A DNA stretch of 64,000 nucleotides, from contig OX459107.1 of the NCBI GenBank assembly GCA_949775045.1, positions 12,701,464-12,765,463 on the forward strand. Direction: 5' to 3'. The notes beneath the pieces were generated by a model. It made no database searches, was not told where the DNA came from, and was given only the letters and a program-made list of their open reading frames with translations. How positions within the stretch are numbered: the first letter of the stretch is position 1; every line of letters starts with the position of its first letter. Positions 1 through 12,782 of this stretch are shown piece after piece. This DNA is from Metridium senile (lineage: Eukaryota > Cnidaria > Anthozoa > Actiniaria > Metridiidae). The position numbers were made by a program, and so were the translations under genes.

Positions 1-1693
1 AAACTTTGGTCCGTCTGTTCGTTGTGGTACGAATGGTGGTGCGCCAGCATGTTGTATGGCTCGATCACGCTCCCTGGAAAATACACAGATGAATAGGTGA
101 GATGTCGTTCTATGATGTTACTATATTTTGCTGGTGTTGTAGTTGTTCTGTTGTTATTGCTATTATATTGCTGTCGTTGTTGTTCCGTCATTCAATGTCT
201 ATTGATTGTTGTCGTACGATTATTTTTTTATTATTGTCATGTTGATTGTAGTGTTGTTATTATTTTGTTGTTATCATAAGTTGTTGTTGTGTGTTGTTGC
301 GTTATTTGTTGTTGTTGTTGTTGTTGTCGTTAATATTGTTGCTGTTGTCGTTAATATTGTTGCTGTTGTCGTTAATATTGTTGCTGTTGTCGTTAATATT
401 GTTGCTGTTGTTGTTAATATTGTTGCTGTTGTCGTTAATATTGTTGCTGTTGTCGTTAATGTTGTTGCTGTTGTCGTTAATGTTGTTGCTGTTGTCGTTA
501 ATATTGTTGCTGTTGTCGTTAATATTGTTGCTGTTGTCGTTAATATTGTTGCTGTTGTCGTTAATATTGTTGCTGTTGTTGTTAATATTGTTGCTGTTGT
601 CGTTATTGTTGCTGTTGTTCTTTTCTTGTTTTGTTGCTTTATATTACTATTTAGTTGTTGTTCTGTTTTTCATTCCACTCATGTAACAGTGGTTCTACAT
701 TAGTCATATGACTTTGTTTCGTAAAGTTATTTTTTCTAAAAACATACCTTGCTTGTTGGTCTTTTCGTTTCTGCATGTAATATTTCTTCTTGGCGTCTTG
801 TAGTTCTTTAGCCAGTCTTTCAATCTCGTATTTATATTCCTTGACTTGTGCCTCGTACATATTAAGTTCAGAAGACATTCCTTTCATTTGTTTTGTTTTT
901 TCTTTTAGAGTTTGTTGATAAATACTAAGCTGTTCGGCCACCTCGGGACCTGGCTGCCGGGCAAGAATCTGCTTGAGTTCCATGTAAAGTTTTTCTTTTT
1001 CTTGGATGAGTAGTTCTTTTTCGACCACTTCTTCTGTCTTTTGTATTAGTCTTCGCTGTAGTGTTTGGATCTTTTGGATCATTTCGTATGTACTTGGGTC
1101 ACTTCCCTAAGAAGGTAAGGAGTAGGATATTAGATAAAACTAGACGCTCTAGGAGCGTGAAGTCGGGCTAGTGATAGTGATCAACCCCGGGGGGGGGGGG
1201 GGGGGGGGGGTACTCCCATATATTTACTATACGGGGATGATCCGCTGAACAGGGTATGGTTTTTCGAGCTTTCTGTCATAAACAGGGTATGTTTTTTTTA
1301 GTTTTCTGTCATGAACAGGCTATATATTTACCCCATTTCCCAATTTCCTTATTTTTTTTTGTCATAATCGGGTATAGTAATTAGGTAATATGATGAGCAG
1401 CGCGGTCTTTCGTCTTTCGGGAAATTCAGCACGTTTTCGCGGCATAAACATGGTCCTAAACTGTCATAAACAGGGTCCCATTTTTATCACTTGTCATAAA
1501 CAGGGTATAAGAATTTGTTTTTTTCTGTCATAAACAGGGTAACTGTTTTAGGATCCCAGCGGAACACCCCTACCCAAATCGTAGCGGAGTACCCCCCCCC
1601 CCCCGGGTGATCAACACAGCCCGGCTAAACAATTCTACTTTGGGCTTCCTGTGTTCGTTCGCAAAGCATCATGGGGCCTATACGCGACATGAC

Positions 1694-1730
<37 letters not shown>

Positions 1731-1731
1731 C

Positions 1732-1822
<91 letters not shown>

Positions 1823-1823
1823 C

Positions 1824-1866
<43 letters not shown>

Positions 1867-1867
1867 C

Positions 1868-1962
<95 letters not shown>

Positions 1963-4900
1963 CATAGATACATAGATACATAGATAGATACATAGATACA
2001 TAGATAGATAGATACATTGACTAAAAGGTAAACCTAGAGTCGGGCCCTCTAGCCCGACTAATAAAACATCGCGAACTGAACTATCGCAGGCATAAATCAG
2101 TAACATCATGGTTTGTCAATAGCCGGACGAATAGTCTGCATGGACAAATCGCCTTATGACGGACAAATCACTTGATGTGAAAACGGGAGGCACACAATTG
2201 ATTGATTGATTCAGTGGCGGATCCAGGATTTTCAAAAGGGGGGGGGGGGAATTTTGGAAAAGGGGGGGGGATTTTGGTTTCGGATATATAAAAACCCCAA
2301 TAATGCTGGAGTTATCCCGGACGCAAGATATAACTGCTTATAAAAAGAGGGGGGGGGGGGGGGAAGTCACCCAATTCCCCTCCCCTGGATCCGCCCCTGT
2401 GATTGATTGATGAACTTTATTTAAAGAAGGTTTAAAAAGTATTTACAAATACACCAGTTTAGCATAGCTAATCTTTACACTGGGCCTTCATTCATTTGAG
2501 ACAAGTCGTCTGATTGTGTTAGAATTTACATTAGACAAACAAATTTTCGACGATTTGTCCAGCCTCTAGTGTGGAAAGGGTTTTGCTTTACCTCTAGTTT
2601 TCGCCATCGATGGATATTCATAGGGTTCTCGAGTTCTTCCTCTAACGCTTTACACCTTGTTCTTTCCCGTAGCAGTTCACGTTGATGATGATAAACTTCG
2701 CGTCTGTGGAAAACAAACGAGTTATCTTTTGATATTACTATCTATACAAGCAACAAGTTTTAATCAACTGATTGATTGATCAATTTGATTGAATGATGGT
2801 TGGATGGTTTTGATTGGTTGATTTAATAATTAAAATGGTTGGTTGCATGATGGACTGATTAACTTGATTGGTTGATTGATAGTGATTGCATGAGCAATTG
2901 ATTGAGCAATTGATTGACAGAATGATTGTTTATGATTTATTGACCCCTTTGTCACTGACTGACTGATGGAATGACTGCTCGAGTGTGTGGGTGGCTGATG
3001 CGTTGATGTCACTATTTGTTATCAGTAATTTGTTATATCGATAAAGGGTGGACCATTTCATAATTGAGGGGAAGGGGGGTCGTCGGGTTAAATACGTCAA
3101 ATACGGCAACGTGAAAATTACCAAAATATATTGTGTAACTTAGAATTGCCCCCCTCCCCCCATCAAATGGTCCTTCCTTAACGTAGTTTAGTAGCCGCTG
3201 GGTAAACAAACAACCATTACCTTAAATCTTCCACATTTGCTACACTTTTGGTGAGAATATTTTTCTCTCGTCTTAGTTTCTTGATTTCTAGTTTCAGAAG
3301 TCGTATGTCCTCGATGCGCTGGCGATATTGGATTTCACCTTTGTTTAGAGTCGACTGTTGGATTTTGATTTTCTCGTACAGTAAAGCCAATTCATCATTA
3401 CGTCGTACCAGCTGGGTACCTAGGATATCTCTCTCGCCGATTACCTGTCCATGAACAAACGATTGTTAAACAAAAATACAGTGTACCGGTACCTCTATTA
3501 AGGGGTCACCCCGGTTAAGCGGTCACCTTCTATTAGGCGGCCACAATCTGAAAAAGTCCCAAATCTATTCCTATTCTGTACCTCTATTCAGCAGCCAACC
3601 TCTGTTAAGCGGCCACTTTGGAAAGTCCCAAGGGTGACCGCTCAATAGAGGTACCACTGTATAATCTACATACACTATAAACAAATCACTTTGTAAACGT
3701 CTCAATCTTCTAGCTGGACACGTGTGCCCTACTAGTTGGGGAGACTCAGACACACACGCACTACCTCTACGTTAATTATTTTTGCACACAACTCGGCTCA
3801 CATGTTCATTTTTACTATACAAGAATGTTTAATACTGTACTACTGTGTTAAGTGGGTGTGGATGAATGGGGATAATTAAAAAAGCCAGTTACCCGACATT
3901 TAAAGTGTACACTTGGTACCAGAAGTTATTTTGTACTTTCTAAATCTGACGGTTTGTGATGCAACGATACCATGTCATGGTCTCTTACCAGCATGCTTTG
4001 CGTTGTATATTTTGATTTGAGTGTAATAATTCATTCACTGTCAGTCGTATTACGATAAAACAAATCAAACAAAACGCTAAACTTAATTATTAAACTTCAA
4101 TAAGTAAGAGCGTAAATACCCACTCACATCGTAAAAGATATGAAAATGTCTGAATGTGCGATTTTCATGGTCAACGAAATTCAGTCTTTCTCGCGGTGCA
4201 TGCTGGTAAGTGACCATGGATCTAGTGGGTGTGGTGAATAATAAGGCTTTTTACCCGGCATTGAAAGTGCAGAAGAAAAACTATACCGCTCTTAGAACGA
4301 TTGTAATGTCTTTTTAAAATTGTTACCTGATCGAGTTCTTTCTTTTGTCTCATTCGCTCAGAATCAGCTTCTGAGATAATCTTCAGAAGTTTTCTTTCCT
4401 CTGCTTCTTGCTGCTCAATGTACGCCTTGGATTCTGCTGCTTGTTGCTTCATTCTTTGTAGTTCTGCCTTCAGTGCATCTTTCTCTTTTTCGACCCGTTG
4501 ATGTTCTAGATGTTCTTTGACTAGAGTAGCTTCCTTGGCTGTGATTTCTTCCTTCAGTTGGTCGATTTGATGGTTCATTATCTTCAGTTTTCGTTTCATT
4601 TCTGTAATCTCATCCTGGGACTCGATCAAGTTCTTGCTGTACAGGTTACGATCACTGCGTACAGCTTCGTAAAGATTCTAAATAGAAAGAGAACAAACGC
4701 ATTGATTAATCACTGTAACATACAAACAAAATATAACAAAAAGGATTTCTACATCAATTATATACATTGCTAGTTTGATGAACTTTTAAAACTAAGCTTT
4801 GTTACAAAGTTACCATTCTATAAATAATATTTCTTTGTCATTCCTTTGTCATTTATTTATTTTTTGTATAAGGGGCTTTTTTAATCCAAATAATTTACTG

Positions 4901-7900
4901 CATAGATCATTTCACAATTACCAATAACTATCTATAAATTATATACGTATGAATTTTACTAACCTGTTGTTGTTTTAGTTTTGTCTCAGCTTCAGCAATC
5001 TTCTTCTTGTAGTCAAAGATCTGCATCTCTCTGACTTTGACATCCTCCATATGCTGCAGGACCTTCTGAGTGAGTTCACTAGCTTCATTGATGTATCTAT
5101 CTCGTTCTTTCTCTAGTTGGTAGATAATCTTACGCTGCTTCTGGGCTTCATCTTTGTAATTCTAGTCAACACAGAACATAACATAGACATGAGCAAAGAC
5201 TATGTTAATCATTTCAAGCATCCATCCATCCATCCATCAACAGGTTGACAACAGAATAAGATAGCTTATTCAAAAAGCTTTGTTTTCGTGTAACTTTTCT
5301 TTTTGTCTTGCCTTCTTTACTTTCTGTATGACTGTGTGAGTGTTATATGTATATGTCTTAACAGTTGATTGTAAATAAGAATATACCGTAAATGTAAAAA
5401 TAGCAAAATGTAGAAATTACGGAAAATGTACAGAAATGTAAAATGCAAAATTATGTGGAATAAAACTGTTTAAAAAAATAGCTTTTTCTTGAAGATGAAT
5501 CACATAAGAACAGTTTATGTAGTCTTTGTACACATAATTTATTCAAAAGCAGGACTGAGTATTTCTCTACTGAAACAATTTTGTTTTTGTGACAAAATAG
5601 AGATATAGCATATGTATACACTGTCTTGGTCATGTAGTATATGTGGCCATTTTTGAATGTCATAAATACCTGGATTTCTTGCTCCAAGTTCTTCTTGGTT
5701 TGCTCATGAAGTCTGACAACACCAAGTTGTTTCTGCGTTGCACCTGCTGCTTTCAGCAAGTTCTTGTTCAAAATGTCTCTCTCACGAACAAGATCATCAA
5801 TAGCTTTTCTGTCTTGCTCAGACTGCTTTTTACTTGCTTCAAGCTCTGTGGAAGTGAACAAATGAAGTCATCATTACACTGCTCTCAATGATACCATTTT
5901 GATTATTCTTCCAAACATTGTCTTACATAAAAAATGAAGAAATATTAAACTTGAGGGAAGGAGAATGGGAACTTGTAATGAGCCTTGGTTATAGATATGG
6001 TGTCCACCCACTTTATCTATGATTGGGAAATCTTTAGAAAACAGACTATTTCAAGACAAAGCTACAGTTGGAATGTTGATAGAACACTTTAAAAGAAGCC
6101 AAGAACCATTCTGTAGATTTGCTCTGCTTCTCTTGTGTTCACTCAACATCTCATGTCAATGAATCAGAATATCAAACACTGAAAATCATATTCTATTCCT
6201 TAAATAACAATGTGCAGCCGCTCCATAGCAATTATATAACAACTGTACCTTTTTCTAGGCCAGCGATTTGACTCTTCAACGTTTCTTTCTGCTGTTCAAC
6301 TTCAAGTTTCTGATCCTCTACAGCCCTGAGTTTCCTTTGTATCACTTCCCTCATCTTTGTCAGTCTTACAGTGTCTTGTTTTAGGGTGTTGATTTCATCT
6401 TCTCTGGCTTTGAGTTCAGCTGCTTTTTGAGTATTTTCTGAGGCAAGCTGATCACAGTTCATTAGCTGTTGTTCAAAGTCTTGCTGTACTTTAGTTAACC
6501 TTGCATTAAGTAGATCAGTATCTTTCATTGCCTTCTCATTCAAGATCTGTGGGTTGATTTAATATCAATGATGAATACTCTTATATTTAATATACATCTA
6601 AAAACTTGTTGGTTTATTGTAATTTCCATAACTCTGAAATTTGAAAGTTCCATATTTATCTCCCCTGCCCCCTCCCCCTCTGTTTAACTTTCAAACACTT
6701 TATTTTAGTCATGTTTTCTCAAGAATATTAACTTTTTTCCTTACTGCAGTTTTCGACTTTCTGCAAACTCAGACATTCAAAAGGCTAGTTGTGAAATACG
6801 TTTTTGGCTACTGCTAATTACACAGCAGCTTTTATGTTTTTGATTCGATTGACGGCAGCCGAAAATGTATTTCACAACAAGCTGTTAGAATTGTCTGAGT
6901 TCGCTGAAAGCTGGAAACCGCAGTAGTTGGGTGCTGTGTGATGTAAATGTTGAAATATCTATTAGTCAAGTGAGTGAATACAGAGTGAACCTAAAGAAAA
7001 AGCATGATGGGGGAATGATGGCTGTAAATGCTAAGTGTAGTGGTAGTGTGTGTAGAGTGAACCTTGTGGAATACCCTAACTGGGAGTATTGGTTGTACAT
7101 AATAAGTGTAGTTGTAGTGTGTGTGCAGTGAGCCTCATGGGAAGTATCATAAAGCATAATGCAATGTCAAATAATGTTCTTACCCTTTGTTCTTTCAGTT
7201 GCTGTTCAAGTTTAGCAATTTCTTCTTGAGATCTTTGAAGCTGGCCATGTTTAGTCTTTAGCTCTAGTGTTTTGTTCTCTAATTCATTCTTGGCTCCTTT
7301 GAGTTCCTTCTCAATCTTCTCCTTTTTACGTGCCTCTCTTTGGGACTCATTACTACGAACTTGGATATCTTCTTTGAGCTGAATTACATACAAGATATCA
7401 TTAAACAATTGCACAATATGATATTATTTCAAAGACAAACAAATTAAGGCCAAACAATCATTTTTTTTTAAACTAAGAGTATACTTTTGTATTGTTGTAC
7501 TATATTATTTTGTAGTTCAGAATAAGAAGTACTGGACACATTAACAAAGTGTTCTTGTTTGTAGAGAAAACATCAAATGTAATTATAATTATTTGTTTGT
7601 GTTCAAACAGTCGAGGCCTGACAATAAAGAACATGATGTCATGTTTCAAATCTGTGTCACTGTATTCTATGGGGGTTTCAAAATCCTAGTGGAATTTCAA
7701 ATGCTGAGGTGCAAACTACATCTAATATAATATAATAATATTTATAAAGCGCATATCCAGAAAACTGCTCTAGGCGCTGTTTACGATATATTAAGAACAA
7801 AAATAATAATAATAATAATTATAATAATACACAAAAAGAGAATACGTATAAATAAGTGATTAGGAAAAATAAACAGTTTTGAATAGATACGTTTTTAGTG

Positions 7901-10900
7901 CAGATTTAATCTCATTAATTATTGCATGAATGGTTGATCTTTTGAAAATGAACTGTCTTTATTATGTTTGTTTTATTTCAAAGTTGAGTCATTTTCAATG
8001 AAGCTTCAAAGTATGCATGGCTAGTGGTACAAATAATGTGATTGGTTGTTACCTTAATGAATAATTAATGAGTATTACATAGTAGTATCATATGACCCGT
8101 ATTTTGCCTGGCGTGCGCTCTTAAGAAAACCTTTGTAAAAAGTCACTTGATGGGGTCCGTACGTATTTTTTTCACCTGGTCCGTACAAACACGTACGGAC
8201 CAGCTACTCGAAACATCACAACAAAAATGGCCTTTAAATTAAAAAGAGTGGGTCATATGATAAAAAACTTATTGACTGAGTTAGGTAGGGCCGTATGGGA
8301 AAATATTTGGCTCTTGGTCATTTGTACGTACCTCGCTGCACTCGTTCCGTACGTCATGACCGCGAGCCAAATATTTTCCCGTCTGGCCATCCCATTCAGT
8401 CAATAAGTACTTAGTATTTTTCTCACATCATTTCAGTTTGCTAAATAATAAAAACATGAGTTTACCTCAGCAATTTTCATTTCTGCTTCTTCTCTATCCT
8501 GCTCAGCTTTCTGCTGTTTAGCTGTTGCATTGGTGAGCTCTTCCCTTTGTCTGGTTACCTCAGACAACTTTTCATCTCTATCTTTGGTCAGTTCATCTTT
8601 GATTTTCAAAAGTTCATTCACACTAAAATATATGATTAATTATAGTTTTAATAAGATAATTTATGAAATGTACTAGTACCAGGTTCCCATTTAAATCTGT
8701 ACTTACCCATTTAAATCTGTACTTATGCAAATTGTGTTGATGTGTGCTAAACACATCAACACAAAATATATCATATATAAAATATATCACATTTTATGGT
8801 TAATCTTCTAGCCAGACACAAGTGTCCTATTAATAGTCCTTTTCACAGTTCTGTTCAGTGATCACGAATGATAGTTCCAAATCGAGGTACAAGTTGCTGT
8901 GCATGATAAATTATAATTTTGCTATACACAGCAACTTGAACTTTGACTTATTAATCATGGTCACTGAACAGTACTGTGAAAAGGTCTATCAAGTCTATCT
9001 TTGTTCAAGTCCAAACTCCAAACTCATTTATTCAAATTAGCTTTTTCATTGTAATCATATCCATTTCTATTTTAAGCACTTAGAACAGACTTGTATAAGC
9101 ACTATACAAGTTATATTATATTATTATTAGTCGGGCTAGAGGGCCCGACTCTAGGTTTACCTTTTAGTCAATCTATCTATCTATCTGTCGTGTCGCGTAT
9201 AGTCCCCCATGATGCTTTGGGAATAAACACAGGAAGCCCAAATTGTTTAGCCTCCTGTGTTGATTTTATGACTAGCCCGACTTCACGCTCCTAGAGCATC
9301 TAGTTATATTAATATTTTAGCACACAACATTGGTCACATGATTAGTGTATGTGTTGTACCTGTGATCTTGTCCCATGGTAAGGCCTGCACCCTGTTCAAC
9401 TAGTTTACTAAGGTTTGCAATCTCTAGTTTAAGGGACTGAATGGTTTCTCTTGCTCTCTGTTCCTTGTCATGTGCTGCATCAACCATCTTCCATGCTTTC
9501 TCTATCTCCTTCTTCAATGAAGCAATGGTTGTCTGGTCCTCCTGAGACAGTTTTAATGCAGTTTGTACTTTCGCAGCATTGGCAACAATCTCGGCATTCA
9601 ACTCTCTGCATTTCTGCATAAGTCGTTTTTCACTTTCATGAGATTTCTTGAGTGCTCGATGCAGCTTTTCATACTCAACTCTGAACTTTTCCAAGCTCTT
9701 ATCCCCCATGAGCTCACCAAGGACCTGTAGTAAAAACAAAAATATATCATTGGTATTTGTAATAATATAATTAAAATTCTTTAACAAACATTCAAAAACT
9801 CATTAATAATTCATGAGAAATTTTCAAAAGAAATTGTAACCGTGACAAGTGTTTTAACTGAAGATATAGATTTACCCTAATTTACATAAACTTTAACCTT
9901 AATTTTCTCTAATAAACTTTCATAAATCCTTGATATTTTTTTACAAAAACACAAAATATAGGTTGGAGTTTTTGAAGTCGTTCAATAAACTTGCAGATCG
10001 TTTTTTATCAGGTTTAAAACCACTTGGCTTCGCCGCGTGGTTTTAAATCCTGATAAAACACTTCTGCTTGTTTTTTAAACTATACATCCATTACATAGAA
10101 ACATAAATAAGCGAGTAAAAAAACCTAAGATCCTATGCATAACAAAGTTTGACAGTGATTGTTAAGCCCTTCTGCCACTTTCCCTTTTCAATGTCAAAGT
10201 TTAGGTCTTATAACAATTCCACAGGAATCTCACAAACCTTTAAAAAAACATTAACTGAATCACTTTTCAACAAATATCTTTGATATTGTCTTATAGAATA
10301 TTGATGTACACATGATTCAATTTATTAGTTTGTTTATTAAAATGTTTTTTTATTTCAACATTTCCCTCCTCCTGACTTTATAACATCTTTTTTCTACAAT
10401 TTGCTTTGTTTTTCCTTTTTCTTCCTTGTAAATATTATTATTATTGTTTTTGAAATGTTGACATCTTTACAGACAACAAGACAATTTCTAAATCAAGGGA
10501 GATCGGTTCATTAACTTTTTAAATATCTTTTCACATTCGAGAATTCATGATAATATATAAAGCTTAAATTCTTTACTAGTACCGTTGAAATAATATCTAT
10601 TAATGATTATTTTGCGTTTAATTCGATTCCTAACAATTTAAACTCTTTATGAATAAGCCACGGACATAACTACAGAAGTTGAAGATCAATAAAAACTGAA
10701 ACTACTACGTTGAGAAGAATCATTTTATAAAGCCTAAACTAGCACGAAAGTAAGCTCTTTGGTTGTAGCAAAACAACATTGAGACCTTTTCTATTTGAAA
10801 CAACTCTATTAACTATACATAAGCCTTAATATACATAAGAGCACAACTAATAACATACTTCTTGAAAGTCCCGTTCCAATGCCTCAAAAGCATTTTCTTC

Positions 10901-11017
10901 AATTGCAGGTTTTTCGCCTTTCTTGTCGCCCTAAAAACCGTAGAAAACACAATCAAACAACCACATAACAATAAATCTTTTCAAATCGACGAGAAATGAT
11001 TGATGCCTTACCTCCAT
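1..11017 (-). CDS. CFAP58: Cilia- and flagella-associated protein 58, 3' end cut by window edge
   Basis: Coding exons in order: 11012-11017, 10859-10930, 9360-9724, 8466-8622, 7184-7378, 6249-6546, 5670-5845, 4964-5161, 4327-4677, 3221-3444, 2592-2703, 748-1106 and 73-1. All junctions are GT/AG and the phases agree, giving 862 codons without a stop; the vertebrate protein is about 870, so only some ten residues are missing. The product is coiled coil almost throughout. Recognisable conserved stretches are GDKSLEKF (exon 3), NLYEAVRSDRNLYSKNL (exon 9), LVRRNDELALLYEKIKIQQS (exon 10), NIHRWRKLE (exon 11) and LARQPGP (exon 12). The start is the ATG at 11017, giving M-E before the first intron, so coding exon 1 holds only two codons. 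CFAP58 (formerly CCDC147) is an axoneme-associated protein needed for sperm flagella. Introns carry transposon fragments and satellites but no disrupted exon was seen. Confidence 0.96.
330..612. repeat. 21-bp minisatellite in last CFAP58 intron
   Basis: About 13 near-identical copies of GTTAATATTGTTGCTGTTGT plus C, with T/C and A/G variants at fixed positions. The surrounding 110-330 is GTT-rich. Frames through it read Val/Leu repeats, but it lies wholly between the donor at 747 and the acceptor at 74. Confidence 0.95.
1186..1607 (+). mobile_element. Non-autonomous DNA transposon with CCCGGGG tips and 8-bp TSD, copy 1
   Basis: The 422-bp element begins CCCGGGG followed by about 20 further G and TACTCC, and ends GGAGTACCCC...CCCGGG. 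The flanks are TGATCAAC at 1178-1185 and again at 1608-1615, an exact 8-bp duplication. The empty-site sequence can be read from the related copy of the host MITE at 47579-47762. Inside are about eight copies of a CTGTCATAAACAGGGTA-like motif. Eight-bp duplications fit hAT among other superfamilies, but the tips are not typical hAT. No transposase ORF is present. Confidence 0.9.
1692..2013. repeat. (GATA)n microsatellite
   Basis: Nearly pure GATA units with occasional CATA interruptions. It sits inside the MITE at 1138-2062, at the point where the other two copies hold only a few ATCT or ATGT units. Open frames reading SIYLSIYL on the minus strand are shadows of it. Confidence 0.97.
2212..2399. 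mobile_element. MITE with CAGTGGCGGATCCAGG tips
   Basis: Left tip CAGTGGCGGATCCAGG, right tip CCTGGATCCGCCCCTG, nearly perfect inverted repeats. It lies between TGATTGATT tracts, so the target duplication cannot be placed exactly. It contains G-runs of 9-15 bases. Tips starting CAG with G/C-rich inverted repeats are common in hAT-like MITEs. Confidence 0.8.
2765..2990. repeat. Degenerate TTGATTGA-type low-complexity tract
   Basis: Imperfect GATTGATTG units with drift lie in a CFAP58 intron. Minus-strand open frames (HSISQSV...) are shadows. The motif is related to the arrays at 41277-42930 and 50212-50330. Confidence 0.7.
3479..3659. mobile_element. TA-flanked MITE with GGTACCTCTATT tips (pogo/Tc1-like)
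   Basis: The element runs CAGTG...GGTACCTCTATTAAG to CAATAGAGGTACCACTG with TA on each side (3477-3478 and 3660-3661). A CCTCTATTAAGCGGCCAC-like unit recurs about five times inside. The TA target and CAGTG tips fit Tc1/mariner-pogo type elements. Confidence 0.75.
6744..6923. mobile_element. TA-flanked fold-back MITE with CTGCRRTTTTC tips, copy 1
   Basis: Arms of about 70 bp: CTGCAGTTTTCGACTTTCTG on the left, and the reverse complement with mismatches on the right. TA flanks both ends (6742-6743 and 6924-6925). Related copies are at 57865-58005 (right arm partly lost) and 61459-61784. Confidence 0.8.
7730..7830. repeat. Possible SINE- or MITE-like dispersed repeat fragment
   Basis: TTTATAAAGCGCATATCC followed by CTCTAGGCGCT is a wording seen in dispersed repeats of many invertebrates. 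The fragment is followed by AAT microsatellite runs. Only one copy is in this window, so the call is weak. Confidence 0.3.
8266..8410. mobile_element. Fold-back element
   Basis: Arms of about 60 bp: ACTTATTGACTGAGTTAGG...GGGAAAATATTTGGCTC against GAGCCAAATATTTTCCC...CATTCAGTCAATAAGT. The centre holds GTACGTACC. It lies in a CFAP58 intron. Confidence 0.7.
8690..8768. mobile_element. CAGGTTCCC-tipped MITE, left-end fragment
   Basis: CAGGTTCCCATTTAAATC with the subterminal ATTTAAATCTGTACTT unit present twice, then GTGTTGATGTGTGCTAAACA. The right half is missing. Full copies are at 25382-25572, 50473-50661 and 61883-62093. Confidence 0.85.
8835..8986. mobile_element. Fold-back MITE with AGTCCTTTTCACAG tips, copy 1
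   Basis: Arms include TTCAGTGATCACGAATGATA and its complement near 8950-8975. Related copies are at 18728-18890 and 50431-50791; the last is interrupted by another MITE. Confidence 0.75.
9129..9302 (+). mobile_element. MITE family AGTCGGGC, short copy
   Basis: 174 bp, from AGTCGGGCTAGAGGGCCCGA to CTCCTAGAGCATCTAG. It has the internal TTTACCTTTTAGTCAAT shared with the other copies and only four ATCT units. It lies in a CFAP58 intron. Confidence 0.85.
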
Positions 11018-11170
11018 ATTCGTGGAGGTTGTTGTGTTGAGCTGTTAATATACGCAGTGTAGTTTAGAGTTGTTCTTCTTCAATCGTTTCTTGTTGTTTG
11101 AAGTTCAAGATGGCGGATAAGAAATGTATTTGTGTTACTGTAGTCATGACAACACATCCATTCGTGCCCA
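11018..11170 (-). promoter_or_regulatory. Probable CFAP58 5' UTR and core promoter with YY1-like and degenerate X-box-like motifs
   Basis: No TATA box is evident. AAGATGGCGG at 11107-11116 matches the YY1 core often found at TATA-less start sites. GTAGTCATGACAAC at 11140-11153 resembles an RFX X-box (GTNRCC, short spacer, RGYAAC) with two departures from consensus; RFX factors drive many ciliary genes. The transcription start is inferred, not seen. Confidence 0.35.
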
Positions 11171-12782
11171 GTCTCCTACTCATCACGCTCTGGCGAATGG
11201 AGGAAAGGGGGAGGGGAGGGGGCACATGTATGATGGCCAAGAAAATTATTTGAATGTCTGCGTACAAAATAAAAAAGAAAGGATGTATTTTTACGACAGC
11301 GACAAGGAATTTTAAATTATTTTTTGCGACTAAAAGTTTATAAAATAGCCTCTAAATATTTGTGGCATGATCAAATCAGACGCCATTCATGAAATGCAGA
11401 AATGTTGACCCTGTTTGTGGGGTCCATGATTTCTAGAACGGAAGACCACCTAGCTCTGCTCAGTCCCTTCCTCACGATAGATAGAGGCAGGCGAAGGTTA
11501 ACAAAAGCTTTGTTTGATTATACTTGTAAAATATATATAAATATAAAATAAACGAAACTTAGTAAATGGTTCTGGGAATGAAAACTATCTGTTATTCGGT
11601 CACCAACAAGTGCAATAAATGTTATCACTGGTTATCTGGATAATAGAAGATGGCCGATTTATGGAGGTTCATCGACGACAAACACACCGTGTTAGTTCTA
11701 TGTATTAACAATCAATATTTCGATTTATGAAAAAAAAAATTGCAATACCTAAATAACGTAGCGGTCCCGGAGTATCTCTATCAACCAACCAACTTACTAT
11801 GACACCTCGATAAACCGACCATGGTCGGTGACCGTAATGTTGCCGTGTCAAATCTGTCCGATGGGCGGTCGTTCCCTGGGGTTTCAATTTTTTTCCATTG
11901 TTGATAAAATATAAGACATTTTACAATGCATAAGTATTAAACGTAATTATCAAACGATATGATGAATCGGATAAGACCCGAAGCAGTATTTTAATTTTGA
12001 AGAAAAGCATTAATTATCGCAACATCAAAAACAACTTCACTTCCTCCGAACTTACTAGTCAAACAAATAAAATAGCTAGGTTTATATCTGAAAATTAATA
12101 AATATACCTTGTATTTCAAATAATAATAATTTAAGCATTGTTCTGGAAGACTGTTGTAAGCATTTTATCAGAAGAAATGTCGTATAATTATTCATATTGT
12201 CATTAAGGATTTCTATTTCCCTTCAAGTTCGAAACAGCTGTTTTCATATATTGTCATTTACAGTCGCACGCGCATAATATACTGGCCCGAGACATTCGCT
12301 TTTCATTTCTTATATTCAATTGTTTGTTGTTTGACAGGATTCAAATCATTCATTATAAGATAGTCAGGAAGTGTTCGAGATCTAGAGTCATTTCTTGCCG
12401 ACAAGCAACCAATGGGTCGTAGTCAGTTGACAATATGCTTTTGTGATATTGTCAAGATGGTATTATTTATGGAACCCCGGTGGTCAATTCATAAATGGCT
12501 TATATGCAGAACAATATAGCGCCAGTCAGTCTTGGAGCCACCCTTTGTTTGGCATTTCCTATTATAAAGCATGCCTTCTATTCCTCGCATTCCTATTGGT
12601 TGCTGGCAAGCACAATACCTCCTTATAAACAACACAACGAATATGTGAATATCAATTGTTCGGCTTGTATTGTTCAAAGAAAAATCCAAAATTCTGACTG
12701 TTTTCGGCCTGAAATACTCTCAAATGTAGCCATACCATTGAAAAACCGCCATAGATCCAAAAATCATTGATATTCGTTAGAA

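Larger units (their letters stand above)
1138..2062 (-). mobile_element. MITE family AGTCGGGC, copy with nested insertion and expanded (GATA)n
   Basis: The ends match copies at 9129-9302 and 47579-47762: CTAGACGCTCTAGGAGCG at one end and the palindromic GTCGGGCCCTCTAGCCCGAC at the other. The body shared with the other copies includes a CACAGGAAGCCCAAA-type segment. This copy is in reverse orientation, is split by the element at 1186-1607, and its internal GATA tract is expanded to about 320 bp. Confidence 0.85.

Noticed and set aside
206..703. 165- and 131-codon plus-strand frames of Val/Leu repeats
   Set aside because: Translations of the 21-bp minisatellite. They lie opposite a CFAP58 intron and exon and have no family resemblance.
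1625..2109. Three overlapping frames reading SIYLSIYL
   Set aside because: Shadows of the (GATA)n microsatellite within a CFAP58 intron.
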